Shown here: positions 45,280 to 54,348 of the stretch, one piece after another
Layout of the letters: each line of letters starts with the position of its first letter
Numbering within the stretch: position 1 is the first letter of the stretch
DNA from: Marseilla massiliensis
Lineage (GTDB): Bacteria; Bacteroidota; Bacteroidia; Bacteroidales; Bacteroidaceae
Assembly: GCF_016899855.1 (NCBI RefSeq)
Contig: NZ_JACJJG010000002.1
Coordinates: 53,954 to 117,953 of the forward strand
Reading direction: 5' to 3'
DNA length: 64,000 nucleotides
The notes under the pieces: generated by a model
Database searches by the model: none
Told to the model about the DNA's origin: nothing
What the model saw: the letters and a program-made list of their open reading frames with translations, nothing else
Made by a program: the position numbers and the translations under genes

Positions 45280-47388
45280 TCAAAATGCCAATTTCAAAGT
45301 TTTTTGCCATGTATCAGTGACAATACGGACAAAGAACACGCCATCTGAAGGCAGACGCATACGTATTTCTTTACCGTAGCCTTTCTCCGACCCCAACATC
45401 TTACCGTCTATCCCATATATGTCAATTCTGCTAATATCTGTATCAGTTGACACAAAGAGTATTCCGTCGTGCAATTCATATTTCAAGCCGAGTATCTCGT
45501 TTTGGATAATGGACGTATTCTGCTCTAAATATTTCAAGCCAGCAAACGCGTCAAGTTTGCCATGGCCAAAGACGCCGTTCGCCACTTCACCCGTAAAAGT
45601 ATCATGAGAAGAAGTGCTCTCAATAATTCTACGTATATCCTCTAACGACAAATAAGGATTTGCTTCAAGCCACAAGGCCAGAGTACCGGTAACAACAGGC
45701 GTCGCCATCGACGTGCCGCTGGCAACACCCCAAGAATACGTCCGTCCGGTATAATCATCCACGACACTTGTGACCTTATCTTCCGGACTAACATAAAAAC
45801 TATTTGCATAAGAATTGAATGACGACACGACAGCCGCGCCGGGAGCTACGACGTCAGGCTTTATCCTATTGTCGTAAGTAGGGCCTTTGCCTGACAAAGG
45901 ATATATATCTTCAAGCGTCCAGTCTTTATCATGAATGGAACCGGACAAATCATTGTATGTATTTTTAGATACATAAGCTCCCACGGCTATCGAATTAAAT
46001 CCCGTAGCTGTAGCTGCAATAGAACTCTCATTCGTCCCAGCAGAATATCCATTCTTCCCTAAAGATACAAATTCACCATAATCGCTGTTTATCATGTAAC
46101 GGCCACTTTCTGACGACAAAGCGACCTCCCATATCTCTGTTTCGGGCAAATCGTAAGTCATAGTAACCCGAAAACATGGATTACCGTTAGAAGGATTTTC
46201 TGACACAGAAACGCTCAAATGACCGTTATCGCTTGCCTGCGAACCAAAGTCCTTAAAGCTTAACGTCTGCCGTTCGTCACTGGTAAACGTCTTAGTAAAC
46301 AGTTTTTCCCCTGTATCTTTGTTCTTGAGAGACAACACCAATTCGTAATCAGCCCCACGTTCACCTTGTATAAACAGATTGTCACGATTATAGGTTGGCG
46401 GTATCCAAAAACTTTTCACTCCAGTACAATCTGCTCCAAACAAACCGGATAATGTTGAATTACGGTCGCCTTCATTACCTGCGGCAATAGAGATGACCTT
46501 ACCAGTTTGCCCTTCCATTAAATTATCTATCAGCACGGAAAACGCATCTGTACCGTCTTTATACCCCAAAACAGTACCTATACTAAGATTTATGGAAATA
46601 GGTTTACCGGCTTTCTCCGCATATTCAAGCAGATAATCAATTCCGTCTATTATCCCTTGCTCAGTCTTGTTGGTCGATACAAGCACAATATCAGCTTCCG
46701 GAGCAACACCAAGATATGGCCCGTCATAACTTCCGGTAGCAATACCTGCCACATGAGTGCCATGCGTGTCACCCGTTAGTTCCATGTCGCGGCCAGCCGA
46801 AACAATTTCAGCCGTACTTCGATACTCCTTCCCGTAACCATAATCACTGTCCGTTACGAGGAAATTATTTTGGTCCCATACAGCCTGTATTCTACAATTA
46901 CCGTCTTTGTCACGGAAATTAGGATGATTGAAATCAAATCCGGCGTCAATTATTCCGACCAGCACTCCCTTACCCGTAAATGGCATTGTAAGCGAAGTAC
47001 CAGCATGAACCTCGTCCACATGCGTGAGCCGTCGTGCTGCATCCATCATCATGTGGACTTCCTGTCCTGCATCAACAGCCTCTACTCCATCGTCATCCGC
47101 AAGCGCCGCCAGCATTGACATAGGCACAACGGCTGTATAAAGATTGCCGGTTCCCACATTAAACTTGACACCATATATCCGCCCAATACGCTCAATGTCC
47201 GCACCATCAGCCAAACGGATAAATACATTAACCGTTTGCTCTGGCGACAAGGTTCGAGTAACAACTGCCTTTTCCATTAAATTGACGGTCGAGGCTGTCA
47301 ATTTCGGACTATATTCCTTAACATCAACTTGCGCACCACCTGCCAATACGCAAAGCGACAACAAAAGTACGAATAATGATTTTTTCAT
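45280..47388 (-). CDS. Secreted S8-family (subtilisin-like) serine protease
   Basis: This 702-residue exported protease has a signal peptide (about 1-20, ending AGGAQ) and an N-terminal inhibitor-like propeptide region. The catalytic triad shows as Asp 148 in GIIDAGFDFNHPN, His 209 in DTHGTHVAG, and the Ser near 558 in GVASGTSMATPV. A beta-sandwich insertion lies between His and Ser (about 330-440). The C-terminus resembles a type IX sorting tail (ISRIDIYGIDGKMLGSEKG ... FFVRIVTDTWQKTLKLAF). A hairpin terminator sits only 19 bp upstream of the start codon. Confidence 0.9.
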   Translation of the reverse strand: MKKSLFVLLLSLCVLAGGAQVDVKEYSPKLTASTVNLMEKAVVTRTLSPEQTVNVFIRLADGADIERIGRIYGVKFNVGTGNLYTAVVPMSMLAALADDDGVEAVDAGQEVHMMMDAARRLTHVDEVHAGTSLTMPFTGKGVLVGIIDAGFDFNHPNFRDKDGNCRIQAVWDQNNFLVTDSDYGYGKEYRSTAEIVSAGRDMELTGDTHGTHVAGIATGSYDGPYLGVAPEADIVLVSTNKTEQGIIDGIDYLLEYAEKAGKPISINLSIGTVLGYKDGTDAFSVLIDNLMEGQTGKVISIAAGNEGDRNSTLSGLFGADCTGVKSFWIPPTYNRDNLFIQGERGADYELVLSLKNKDTGEKLFTKTFTSDERQTLSFKDFGSQASDNGHLSVSVSENPSNGNPCFRVTMTYDLPETEIWEVALSSESGRYMINSDYGEFVSLGKNGYSAGTNESSIAATATGFNSIAVGAYVSKNTYNDLSGSIHDKDWTLEDIYPLSGKGPTYDNRIKPDVVAPGAAVVSSFNSYANSFYVSPEDKVTSVVDDYTGRTYSWGVASGTSMATPVVTGTLALWLEANPYLSLEDIRRIIESTSSHDTFTGEVANGVFGHGKLDAFAGLKYLEQNTSIIQNEILGLKYELHDGILFVSTDTDISRIDIYGIDGKMLGSEKGYGKEIRMRLPSDGVFFVRIVTDTWQKTLKLAF

Positions 47389-47406
47389 GGCTGGATTTTT
47401 ATTAAA

Positions 47407-47446
47407 AAGTCCACAATACGCACACTATTGATGGCATTGTGGACTT
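47407..47446 (-). terminator. Terminator/attenuator between GLUG gene and S8 protease gene
   Basis: Arms 47407-47417 and 47436-47446 form an 11-bp stem. On the minus strand it is followed by TTTTTAATAAAAA. It is 18 bp past the upstream stop and 19 bp before the protease start, so the protease is either expressed by read-through or from an unseen promoter. Confidence 0.7.
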
Positions 47447-47464
47447 ATAACCTGGCTCTGAATA

Positions 47465-48778
47465 TTACTTAATGATAATCTTACGGCTATGTTTTACGCC
47501 GTCACCGTATACAGTTGCAACGAAATACCCTTTCGCCGGAACATACACGCCGCCATCATTTATGTCGCCTTGGACTACAATCTGTCCGTCAAGACTTGTG
47601 ATAACTATGCTTCTGGCGCCGGCAATCGTCGTCGAGACGTTGTGTCCGTCAACGATGATATCCCCGCTTATTTCACTTGTCACGTTGCTTATTGACGAGG
47701 CGATGTCGGCCTGCCACTTCAAAATGGGATATCCGCTGTTTAAGTTCTGTCCGTCGGCAACCCACACGCCCTGGCCCTTGTCAAGAGCAGCAAGGAAGTC
47801 TGCGCCCTTCATTTCAGCCTCTGTCTTTGCGGTAACGCCGGTGTTCTCGTCAGCCAAACCGTCAGAATAAGTAAGATAATAGCAATTCTCTATTTTCCAA
47901 CTATCGTCCCAACCAACAGAACCTGCTACTGCAGCACCCCACATATAGCCCAACTCATCAGGAGTCCATACCTTTCCGTAATTATAACTGTTACGCAACA
48001 CGCCGCTGTCTATCGACCCGACAAGACCTCCGCCGTACATTCCCGTGAAACAGATTTCACTTGTATTATAGCAGTTTTCTATAATTACATCCCCATCAAC
48101 ATAACCGGCTATTCCTGCGACACCGGTCAAACTCGTTATTTTAGCACGGTTGACACAGCCTGATATTACGCCGCCATTCATCAAGCCGACAATACCTCCA
48201 TGATACCACCCTGACTCCAAGGACAGTTCCGCGTTATTGACGCAATTGGATATTGTACCCCCTTTCATGGTGCCGACAAATAAACCGGAGCTGTCAAGTC
48301 CTTCTATCTTTGACCTGTTGCCTATCGACAGATTCTTTATTACGGCATTTCCTGATATACATGCGAACAAACCTGTACCTCCTACAGAATTCACCTCATC
48401 CACATAATAGATATAAACATTATCTATCGTCTTGTAATTTCCATCGAAAACTCCAAGAAAATATTTTGAGTCATCTATTATTTTCGACTGGTCTTCAGGA
48501 TCAACATATTCGTCAAAAAATCCTATCGGACTAAATTTCAGGTCCTTATCTCCACCCATGTCAAGGTCGCTCGCCAACTTAAAATATTTTCCTTCATACG
48601 TCTCTCCGGCCCTTACCTGCTCAGAAAGGTAGGCCAGATGTTGGGGAGTCTCTATAAGATACGGGTCTGCTTGGCTACCACTACCTGAAGTCCACGACGT
48701 TGCCGTCCCGTCCCAAACTTGCGCGTACATTGACGCAGCCATGATAAATCCCAACATGAGTAAAAATGTCTTTTTCAT
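47465..48778 (-). CDS. Secreted GLUG-motif beta-helix protein with sorting tail
   Basis: This 437-residue exported protein has a signal peptide (about 1-19, ending MYAQ). Repeated strands follow, of the kind GGTISNCVNNAEL, GGVISGCVNRAKI, DVIIENCYNTSEI and GVLRNSYNYGKV, each following a GxxGxxxG-type turn, as in GLUG-repeat surface proteins. The C-terminus (SIVITSLDGQIVVQGDINDGG ... HSRKIIIK) resembles a type IX sorting domain. No enzyme motif is visible; an adhesin or binding role is a guess. It lies upstream of the S8 protease in the same direction. Confidence 0.85.
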   Translation of the reverse strand: MKKTFLLMLGFIMAASMYAQVWDGTATSWTSGSGSQADPYLIETPQHLAYLSEQVRAGETYEGKYFKLASDLDMGGDKDLKFSPIGFFDEYVDPEDQSKIIDDSKYFLGVFDGNYKTIDNVYIYYVDEVNSVGGTGLFACISGNAVIKNLSIGNRSKIEGLDSSGLFVGTMKGGTISNCVNNAELSLESGWYHGGIVGLMNGGVISGCVNRAKITSLTGVAGIAGYVDGDVIIENCYNTSEICFTGMYGGGLVGSIDSGVLRNSYNYGKVWTPDELGYMWGAAVAGSVGWDDSWKIENCYYLTYSDGLADENTGVTAKTEAEMKGADFLAALDKGQGVWVADGQNLNSGYPILKWQADIASSISNVTSEISGDIIVDGHNVSTTIAGARSIVITSLDGQIVVQGDINDGGVYVPAKGYFVATVYGDGVKHSRKIIIK

Positions 48779-49182
48779 AATTTAACGGTTTAATTAGTTA
48801 TAAAAAGTGTCTTAATGCAAATCTATTGATTTTTCCTACAAGTAAAAAATATTTAAGAAAGAAAAGTAATAAAGCTTGCAATTTTTAACAAAATAAATAA
48901 ATCACCGTTTTGTTTTAACGTTTTTTACTATTGGTGTGTATACCGTTCAAGTGTAAAATATCCTTGAATGTCTATGAATTATGTGTTTTTGTATAGATTA
49001 AGACAAAATTTATAACATATTAAACCGCTTAATAACACATATTCTTCAATCAAACCTATAATACATTGATACTCAACGATTTATAAAATGCCGTCTTTTA
49101 ACGAGTAAAAGACGGCATTTTAGCCTTTAAAAGATGGCCTTTGGCAAGCTCAAAGACGGCGTTTTATATTTCAACTTATCGT
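48779..49182. other. Intergenic region with repeat locus F
   Basis: About 300 bp of AT-rich sequence upstream of the GLUG gene, where its promoter must lie, then the repeat array 49085-49165 just after the AraC stop. No ORF or RNA gene was seen. Confidence 0.4.
49085..49165. repeat. 22-bp-phased repeat, locus F (4 units)
   Basis: Units start at 49085 (AAAATGCCGTCTTTT), 49107 (AAAAGACGGCATTTT), 49129 (AAAAGATGGCCTTTG) and 49151 (CAAAGACGGCGTTTT), exactly 22 bp apart. The first two units are inverse copies of each other, so they can also pair as a hairpin. Confidence 0.85.
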
Positions 49183-50064
49183 TCAGAAATTCCAATGTAA
49201 CGAACGTGAGTCACGGTACTGTGAAGGAGACATGCCTGTATGTCTGCGAAAAAAGCGGCTAAGGTATGACTGGTCCGGAAAACATAAGCGCGCAGCTATT
49301 TGAGTAACAGATAGCGACGAATCCATCAGCTGCCCTTTTATCTCGGCTATAAGCTGTGCATCGATTAGCTGTTTGGGCGTACGCCCCATACTATGACGAA
49401 ACACTATTTTGTTAAGATAGCGTTGGGTGATGTTCAGTTTGTCGGCATAATACTCGGCGTTATGATGCTTCACCGCCTCCGATTTCACAAGCCGAATAAA
49501 CTCGTGGGCAATTAACTGTGTGTTAGTAAAATCGTTCTTTACGTCGATTCTCTCCTGAATAGTCCCGAAACACCACATCCAGAACCCTTGCAGGAATGTT
49601 TCCTCCTGTAGCGTCATAAACCGAAGCCGCCCCGGCGTGCCAAAAAGCATGCGCGCCATGTCCATCCAAAGCAGCAGTTCACGCCATGTACGCTGACTGC
49701 GGTCGTCAGGAGTGTGGAGATAAAGCGGATGAAGCTCATTATAGTCAAAATATATATGGTCTATCGGGAGCGACACTTTAGCAAGAAGTTCTTGTGTGAA
49801 AGAAAAAAGCCTTACCCCGAAATCACAAGAACGGTCTGTACATTGCACAAGACAACCAGCCGTAAGCGTCAGTTCGGTTTGCGGCTTCAGGATATACGTA
49901 TCCGTGCCTGTGTTCAGCGTTGCTGTACCCGACACGACGGCAAGGTACACCCCAACGTGGAGCCTCAACGGATAAGAGGCCATCCAGCCAAGGTCTGTTT
50001 CAAGATATTTTATCTGCCCCGGAACTTCCGGTAATATAATGTGTTCGTTAACAGAAGTGTCCAT
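49183..50064 (-). CDS. AraC-family transcriptional regulator
   Basis: The roughly 293-residue protein has an N-terminal cupin-like sensing domain (about 1-150). A C-terminal double helix-turn-helix (about 190-290) follows, with YADKLNITQRYLNKIVFRHSMGRTPKQLI and ISLSVTQIAARLCF-type helices ending in SYLSRFFRRHTGMSPSQYRDSR. Start at ATG 50064; a TAATTTTG -7 box at 50081-50074 (minus strand) excludes the in-frame TTG upstream. It is divergent from an MFS pump gene, which it probably controls. Confidence 0.88.
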   Translation of the reverse strand: MDTSVNEHIILPEVPGQIKYLETDLGWMASYPLRLHVGVYLAVVSGTATLNTGTDTYILKPQTELTLTAGCLVQCTDRSCDFGVRLFSFTQELLAKVSLPIDHIYFDYNELHPLYLHTPDDRSQRTWRELLLWMDMARMLFGTPGRLRFMTLQEETFLQGFWMWCFGTIQERIDVKNDFTNTQLIAHEFIRLVKSEAVKHHNAEYYADKLNITQRYLNKIVFRHSMGRTPKQLIDAQLIAEIKGQLMDSSLSVTQIAARLCFPDQSYLSRFFRRHTGMSPSQYRDSRSLHWNF

Positions 50065-50194
50065 AATCAAGTGCAAAATTAGTAAAATTAATCATCTTTA
50101 CATGCTGTTTGTTCCAAAAATGAAATACATTGTAGAAACTATGAAATACGCGAACAGCTGCAAATATGTACTTTTGCATCCAAAATTCACAAAG

Positions 50195-51376
50195 ATGAGG
50201 ATAACATTAGAAGCTAAAAAAGAAAACCCGCGACTGTTTCTTGAAGGATTTTTAGGGTTATTAAGCACATTTGGACCGTTCGTACTTGACATGTACATAT
50301 CATCGTTTCCGATGATTACCGAATATTATCATACCGTACCGTCTATGGTACAAATGTCACTGGCTTCGTGTACGGTCGGCCTGGCGTTAGGCCAACTGCT
50401 CTTCGGAACCATCAGCGACCGTTACGGCAGGCGCCAGCCACTGCTCTTTTCACTATTGTTATTCCTCGCCGCCACGCTCGGCTGCTTATCCGTTCATTCC
50501 ATAACATTCTTCATAGCAATGCGTTTCTTCCAGGGACTGGCCGCAGCAGGCTCAATAGTATTGTCGCGCTCGATCGCTGCCGACAGCTATTCAGGCAGCG
50601 CCCTGGCACGGATGTTCGGAATAATCGGCATGATTAACGGTGTAGCGACAGTACTTGCGCCAATGTTCGGAGGTATCGTCGTGAGCACCGGCGGCTGGAG
50701 GGCCGTGTTCTGGTTGCTCTTCGCCATCGGGGTCACAATGGTTTTCGGCACCATATTGCTAAAGGAGTCTCTGCCTTCGGACAACCGTACTCCACTTAAT
50801 CCAAACGCGCTTATAAGCGATATCAGGAAAATACTGACCAACCGTATATATTTATGCGCGGTAGCACAATACGGGCTTGTCATGGCCATGATATTCACCA
50901 ATCTCGCCTCCGCGCCCTTCATCATGGATTCATACGGTCTGTCAGCCGAACGCATAAGCCTTGTCTTCGGGGTAAACGCAATCGCACTTGCCATATCTGC
51001 AGGCATTGCCGCAAGGCTCGGAGACATGCGCCGCGTAATCAGGATATCGAGTTCCTGGGCACTTGTTTTAGCGGTAGTACTTGCAGTCACACTGCTCACG
51101 CATGCCGGATTCTGGGCATACGAAGGCTCACTGTTCATGCTCTACATGTTCGTAGGCGCAATGTGCACAGCTTCAAACACGCTCGCCATGGGTTCTGAAC
51201 GCAACAATGCAGGCATAGCCTCAGCCCTATTGGGAACAATTGGATATGCTGTTGGCGGAGTAGTGTCGCCGCTTGTCGGGCTCGGAAATGTATTCATGAC
51301 ATCTTCCATCATCTTCGTTGCCATCACGGCCGCAAGCTGTATGCTCGCGCACAGCGTTAAATTAAGCGATAAATAA
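50195..51376 (+). CDS. MFS transporter, Bcr/CflA drug-efflux type
   Basis: This protein of about 393 residues has 12 predicted membrane helices. The signature between helices 2 and 3 is GQLLFGTISDRYGRRQPLL. SIAADSYSGSALARMFGIIGMINGVATVLAPMFGG and GGWRAVFWLLFAIG match the Bcr/CflA family, which exports drugs or metabolites by proton antiport. The frame is open to 50039, but a TACTTTTG -7 box at 50169-50176 indicates that the ATG at 50195 is the start. It is divergent from the AraC gene. Confidence 0.88.
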   Translation: MRITLEAKKENPRLFLEGFLGLLSTFGPFVLDMYISSFPMITEYYHTVPSMVQMSLASCTVGLALGQLLFGTISDRYGRRQPLLFSLLLFLAATLGCLSVHSITFFIAMRFFQGLAAAGSIVLSRSIAADSYSGSALARMFGIIGMINGVATVLAPMFGGIVVSTGGWRAVFWLLFAIGVTMVFGTILLKESLPSDNRTPLNPNALISDIRKILTNRIYLCAVAQYGLVMAMIFTNLASAPFIMDSYGLSAERISLVFGVNAIALAISAGIAARLGDMRRVIRISSSWALVLAVVLAVTLLTHAGFWAYEGSLFMLYMFVGAMCTASNTLAMGSERNNAGIASALLGTIGYAVGGVVSPLVGLGNVFMTSSIIFVAITAASCMLAHSVKLSDK

Positions 51377-51394
51377 CAAGAACCGGATACTCAC

Positions 51395-51775
51395 TTATCC
51401 CAACTTCCTGAATACAAACCTTACAATCAGGAAGTTGGTGGGTATTGCAATGCAATATACCGGAACAGGAGCCAGCGACTTGCTGACGCCCAACCATATA
51501 AAAAGATTAAGCAAACATATCTGCAACAGATAATTAAACACGTGCGCGACGCCAAATCCCAAACCGTTCTTTACGGACTTTTTGCGTCGGAAAGTAAACC
51601 GTGCCGACAGCAGATAATTGACCACAAAACTGATGAAATAGCCTAAAGTATATGCCACGTTGACATTCATCAGGTCATTAAGCAGCCAATAAATTCCGTA
51701 ATGAAGGGCCGTCGCCACAACGCCGACAATGCCGAAACGTACTATCTCGAAAAATGTCTCACGGTTAAATAACAT
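51395..51775 (-). CDS. GtrA-family membrane protein
   Basis: This 126-residue protein has four membrane helices. It begins with the GtrA pattern FFEIVRFGIVGVVATALHYGIYWLL, followed by YTLGYFISFVVNYLLSARFTFRR. GtrA-like proteins help flip or present lipid-linked sugars for surface glycosylation. It is convergent with the MFS gene, only 18 bp away. Confidence 0.87.
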   Translation of the reverse strand: MLFNRETFFEIVRFGIVGVVATALHYGIYWLLNDLMNVNVAYTLGYFISFVVNYLLSARFTFRRKKSVKNGLGFGVAHVFNYLLQICLLNLFIWLGVSKSLAPVPVYCIAIPTNFLIVRFVFRKLG

Positions 51776-51910
51776 AATATATGATGTAAAAAGCTGCGCA
51801 AAGATACGCCAAAATCAACACAAAAACAAGAAATGAAGCTTGTTTTCTTAAAATACATTAAAACCTGTTTGTATTTCGAGTGATTGTCCGTTTATTGTTT
51901 AGAAAGGCTT

Positions 51911-52408
51911 ATGAGACAGTCAGAATTTGAAGACATAGCAGAAAGGATAAGGCTGAAAGCGGTGAAAATAGCCAGCTCAATGTCTGTAGGCGACGACGAG
52001 GCAGAGGACATTGCCCAAGAGGTAATGCTGAAGCTGTGGACCGTCCGCGACGACATCAGCAGCATATCACACGCCGAAAACCTGGCTGTCTGCATAGCCC
52101 GACACCGTGCCATAGACGGATTCAGGCGGCAACATACCGTACCGATAGACTCAAACAAGAGCTACATTGACGAAAAACAGCCTACGCCTGACGTTTCGCT
52201 TGAAGAGCACGAGAATATGGAATGGCTTAAAAACAAGCTTGCGCAACTGCCTTCAACAGAATACAAGATATTGAGATTAAGACAGATTGAACGCAAGACT
52301 TACGACGAAATAGCCACAATGCTGGGCATATCGCCAGCGTCGGTGTCGACGCTTCTCTCAAGGGCAAGGAACAAGATACTCGGCGAAATAATGAAAAGGA
52401 GAAAATAA
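51911..52408 (+). CDS. ECF-type RNA polymerase sigma factor
   Basis: This 165-residue sigma-70 protein has regions 2 (EDIAERIRLKAVKIAS ... DEAEDIAQEVMLKLW) and 4 (LPSTEYKILRLRQIERKTYDEIATMLGISPASVSTLLSRAR). The start at 51911 has a GAAAGG ribosome-binding site; the longer frame to 51884 has none. It is followed after one base by a membrane anti-sigma candidate and then a secreted protein gene. Confidence 0.88.
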   Translation: MRQSEFEDIAERIRLKAVKIASSMSVGDDEAEDIAQEVMLKLWTVRDDISSISHAENLAVCIARHRAIDGFRRQHTVPIDSNKSYIDEKQPTPDVSLEEHENMEWLKNKLAQLPSTEYKILRLRQIERKTYDEIATMLGISPASVSTLLSRARNKILGEIMKRRK

Positions 52409-52409
52409 G

Positions 52410-53141
52410 ATGAAAGAAAAAGACATACGGCAACTGATTGAACGGTTCATGGCAGGCCAAACATCCATCGAAGAGGAGAGCCTGTTGGCTGAATATTTCC
52501 GCACCCACGACGTTCCGGAAGAGTGGAAAGCTTATAAGGAAATGTTCGCGTGGTTCGACGAAGGAATGCCTCTTGACAACATTCAAGATGGCAATGAGCC
52601 AAACATGCAAGCCTCAACAGATACTGGCAGAGGAGAAAATAGCCCTAAGCACGCTATCTTACAGCCATCAACAAACCACCGTAGCGGACGTAATACCTTT
52701 AAGAAGTTGTACCTGTTAATAGCCGCGGCAGCAGCCGTCACCATGCTACTGCTCATTACATGGCCCGCGCCAAAGCAATCAATGACGGCAGACAACTTGC
52801 CCATGCCAACCAAGTCGGTAAATATTGAACAGGCAATAAAGACGGACACGCTGACCGTTGACACGGCAACCGTAAATACTCCAAAGAACAAAAAAACACG
52901 ACGCAGCATAAGAAGGGACAGATACAAGCCCATGCCTCCTAAAGTATATTTAGCCGAAACACGGCAAGACACCATAAGCCATGAGGCAAAACTCATAGCC
53001 GAAAAGAACGTTAAGGAGACCGAAATGCAGCAGGAAGAAATACTGAACGACATATATAATGACTATAAAAGCATTGAGGCAGGACTGGAAATATACCTGA
53101 CCGCCCTTGAAAGTTACGATGTTGAAGAAGAATATTATTAA
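52410..53141 (+). CDS. Probable transmembrane anti-sigma factor
   Basis: This 243-residue protein has a cytoplasmic N-terminal helical segment (MKEKDIRQLIERFMAGQTSIEEESLLAEYF ... WKAYKEMFAWFDEG), typical of anti-sigma domains in Bacteroidetes. One membrane helix spans about 103-120. A long periplasmic part rich in Thr, Lys and Glu follows. It starts one base after the sigma gene, the usual arrangement. Partner and signal are inferred from context only. Confidence 0.75.
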   Translation: MKEKDIRQLIERFMAGQTSIEEESLLAEYFRTHDVPEEWKAYKEMFAWFDEGMPLDNIQDGNEPNMQASTDTGRGENSPKHAILQPSTNHRSGRNTFKKLYLLIAAAAAVTMLLLITWPAPKQSMTADNLPMPTKSVNIEQAIKTDTLTVDTATVNTPKNKKTRRSIRRDRYKPMPPKVYLAETRQDTISHEAKLIAEKNVKETEMQQEEILNDIYNDYKSIEAGLEIYLTALESYDVEEEYY

Positions 53142-53154
53142 AAAACAAGAAGAT

Positions 53155-54078
53155 ATGAAAGCAATAAGATTATTAGCCACGACACTACTATGCGCCGCAA
53201 CGACCGTAGCAGTGAACGCACAGGAAAATCTGAAAAAGGCCATCGACAGCTTCATAAACGACAAAAGCCTCTCGGAGTATTTTCACAGAAGCAACTACCT
53301 GGAGAACACAGGTCCGGAGAACAAGGTTTCATCGTTCTGCGACCAATATGTATTCGTGTTGCCGATGAACAAGAAAAAGGAACTTAATCCCGTACTAAAC
53401 GCATTCAAAAAAGACACGGATGTTGCCTACAACGTATATTCCAAAGACGCCGGAATAGACAATAACCGTCTTACAAACATAGCATACGGAGGAAAACTTG
53501 ACAAAAGCATATCTTTTGGTGCCCACAAAGACAGGAATTACCGCATAATGCTTGTACAAGACCCAAAAGACAGCCTGCGCCGTTACTGCTACGCAATAAT
53601 ATGGTACGAGAACGAAGACAACGGCAAGTTCTGCGGCTCGATAAACGTGATTTACAGCCTGAATCCGCAGAAAGTAAAAAATAACACCACCACATATATA
53701 AACCTTGGCGACCTTGAACAGCTGAAGGAGCTTGAAAAGCTAAAAGACCTCGATGTGCTGAAAAAGCTCGGAAGCGGCACATATGAAATCCAAAGTGGCG
53801 ACATGCAGGACAACAACGAGATAAAGACAAGCACGGATTTTTTCAGGCGTTTAAGCAGTCTTAGAGCTACGTTCATGAAGTCGCGCAGCACAAACAAGGA
53901 CGACGTAAGGACGGTATTGGCCAACAAGATACTGGAACTATGCCGCGAACACGGCAAACTATTGAACCAAGAAGAGCGTAAGTTCTGCATCCGCAGCATA
54001 GAGGACATGCAGATGCGGGAATGGGACGTATATATAAAAGGACTGTTTGATATCGCCATATCAGACCTAAAGAAATAG
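53155..54078 (+). CDS. Secreted protein of unknown function, third gene of sigma module
   Basis: This 307-residue protein has a signal peptide (about 1-23, ending AVNAQ). The mature part has a beta-rich half (FCDQYVFVLPMNKKKELNPVL, YRIMLVQDPKDSLRRYCYAIIWYENED). A charged linker with LEQLKELEKLKDLDVLKKL heptads and a C-terminal helical region follow. No family is recognised. An in-frame ATG at 53107 lies within the previous gene; the ATG at 53155, after AAGAAGAT, gives a normal signal peptide. Confidence 0.72.
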   Translation: MKAIRLLATTLLCAATTVAVNAQENLKKAIDSFINDKSLSEYFHRSNYLENTGPENKVSSFCDQYVFVLPMNKKKELNPVLNAFKKDTDVAYNVYSKDAGIDNNRLTNIAYGGKLDKSISFGAHKDRNYRIMLVQDPKDSLRRYCYAIIWYENEDNGKFCGSINVIYSLNPQKVKNNTTTYINLGDLEQLKELEKLKDLDVLKKLGSGTYEIQSGDMQDNNEIKTSTDFFRRLSSLRATFMKSRSTNKDDVRTVLANKILELCREHGKLLNQEERKFCIRSIEDMQMREWDVYIKGLFDIAISDLKK

Positions 54079-54112
54079 GATAACATACTCTCTCTGAATT
54101 TAACAAGCACGC

Positions 54113-54145
54113 AATCCGTGAGGCACAGCCAGCGCCTCACGGATT
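54113..54145 (+). terminator. Terminator of the sigma/anti-sigma operon
   Basis: AATCCGTGAGGC (54113-54124) pairs perfectly with GCCTCACGGATT (54134-54145) around a 9-nt loop, followed by TATTGTTT. Confidence 0.8.
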
Positions 54146-54167
54146 TATTGTTTACTGACGGTCATGC

Positions 54168-54248
54168 AAAAGGCCGTCTTTTACAGTCCCAACGGCCGTC
54201 TTTCGGAAGACAATAGGCCATCTTTCACAATGTAAAAGGTGGCATACC
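54168..54248. repeat. 22-bp-phased repeat, locus G (4 units)
   Basis: Units start at 54168 (AAAAGGCCGTCTTTT), 54190 (CAACGGCCGTCTTTC), 54212 (AATAGGCCATCTTTC) and 54234 (AAAAGGTGGCATACC), exactly 22 bp apart. It lies between an operon terminator and the glmS promoter. Confidence 0.85.
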
Positions 54249-54320
54249 GCAAAGTCAAGGATTTAAAAGCTTTTACAGATAAAAAACAGAGCGCGCAACA
54301 ATATTTTCGTTTTTAATTAT

Positions 54321-54328
54321 TATCTTTG
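54321..54328 (+). promoter_or_regulatory. -7 box of glmS promoter
   Basis: TATCTTTG fits TAnnTTTG and lies about 20 bp before the start codon, so the leader is very short. A TTTTCG about 17 bp upstream is a poor -33 element. Confidence 0.45.
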
Positions 54329-54348
54329 CCCGACAAATATTCAAGATT

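Noticed and set aside
54330..54348. glmS ribozyme upstream of glmS
   Set aside because: The leader after the -7 box is only about 15-20 nt, too short for the ribozyme.
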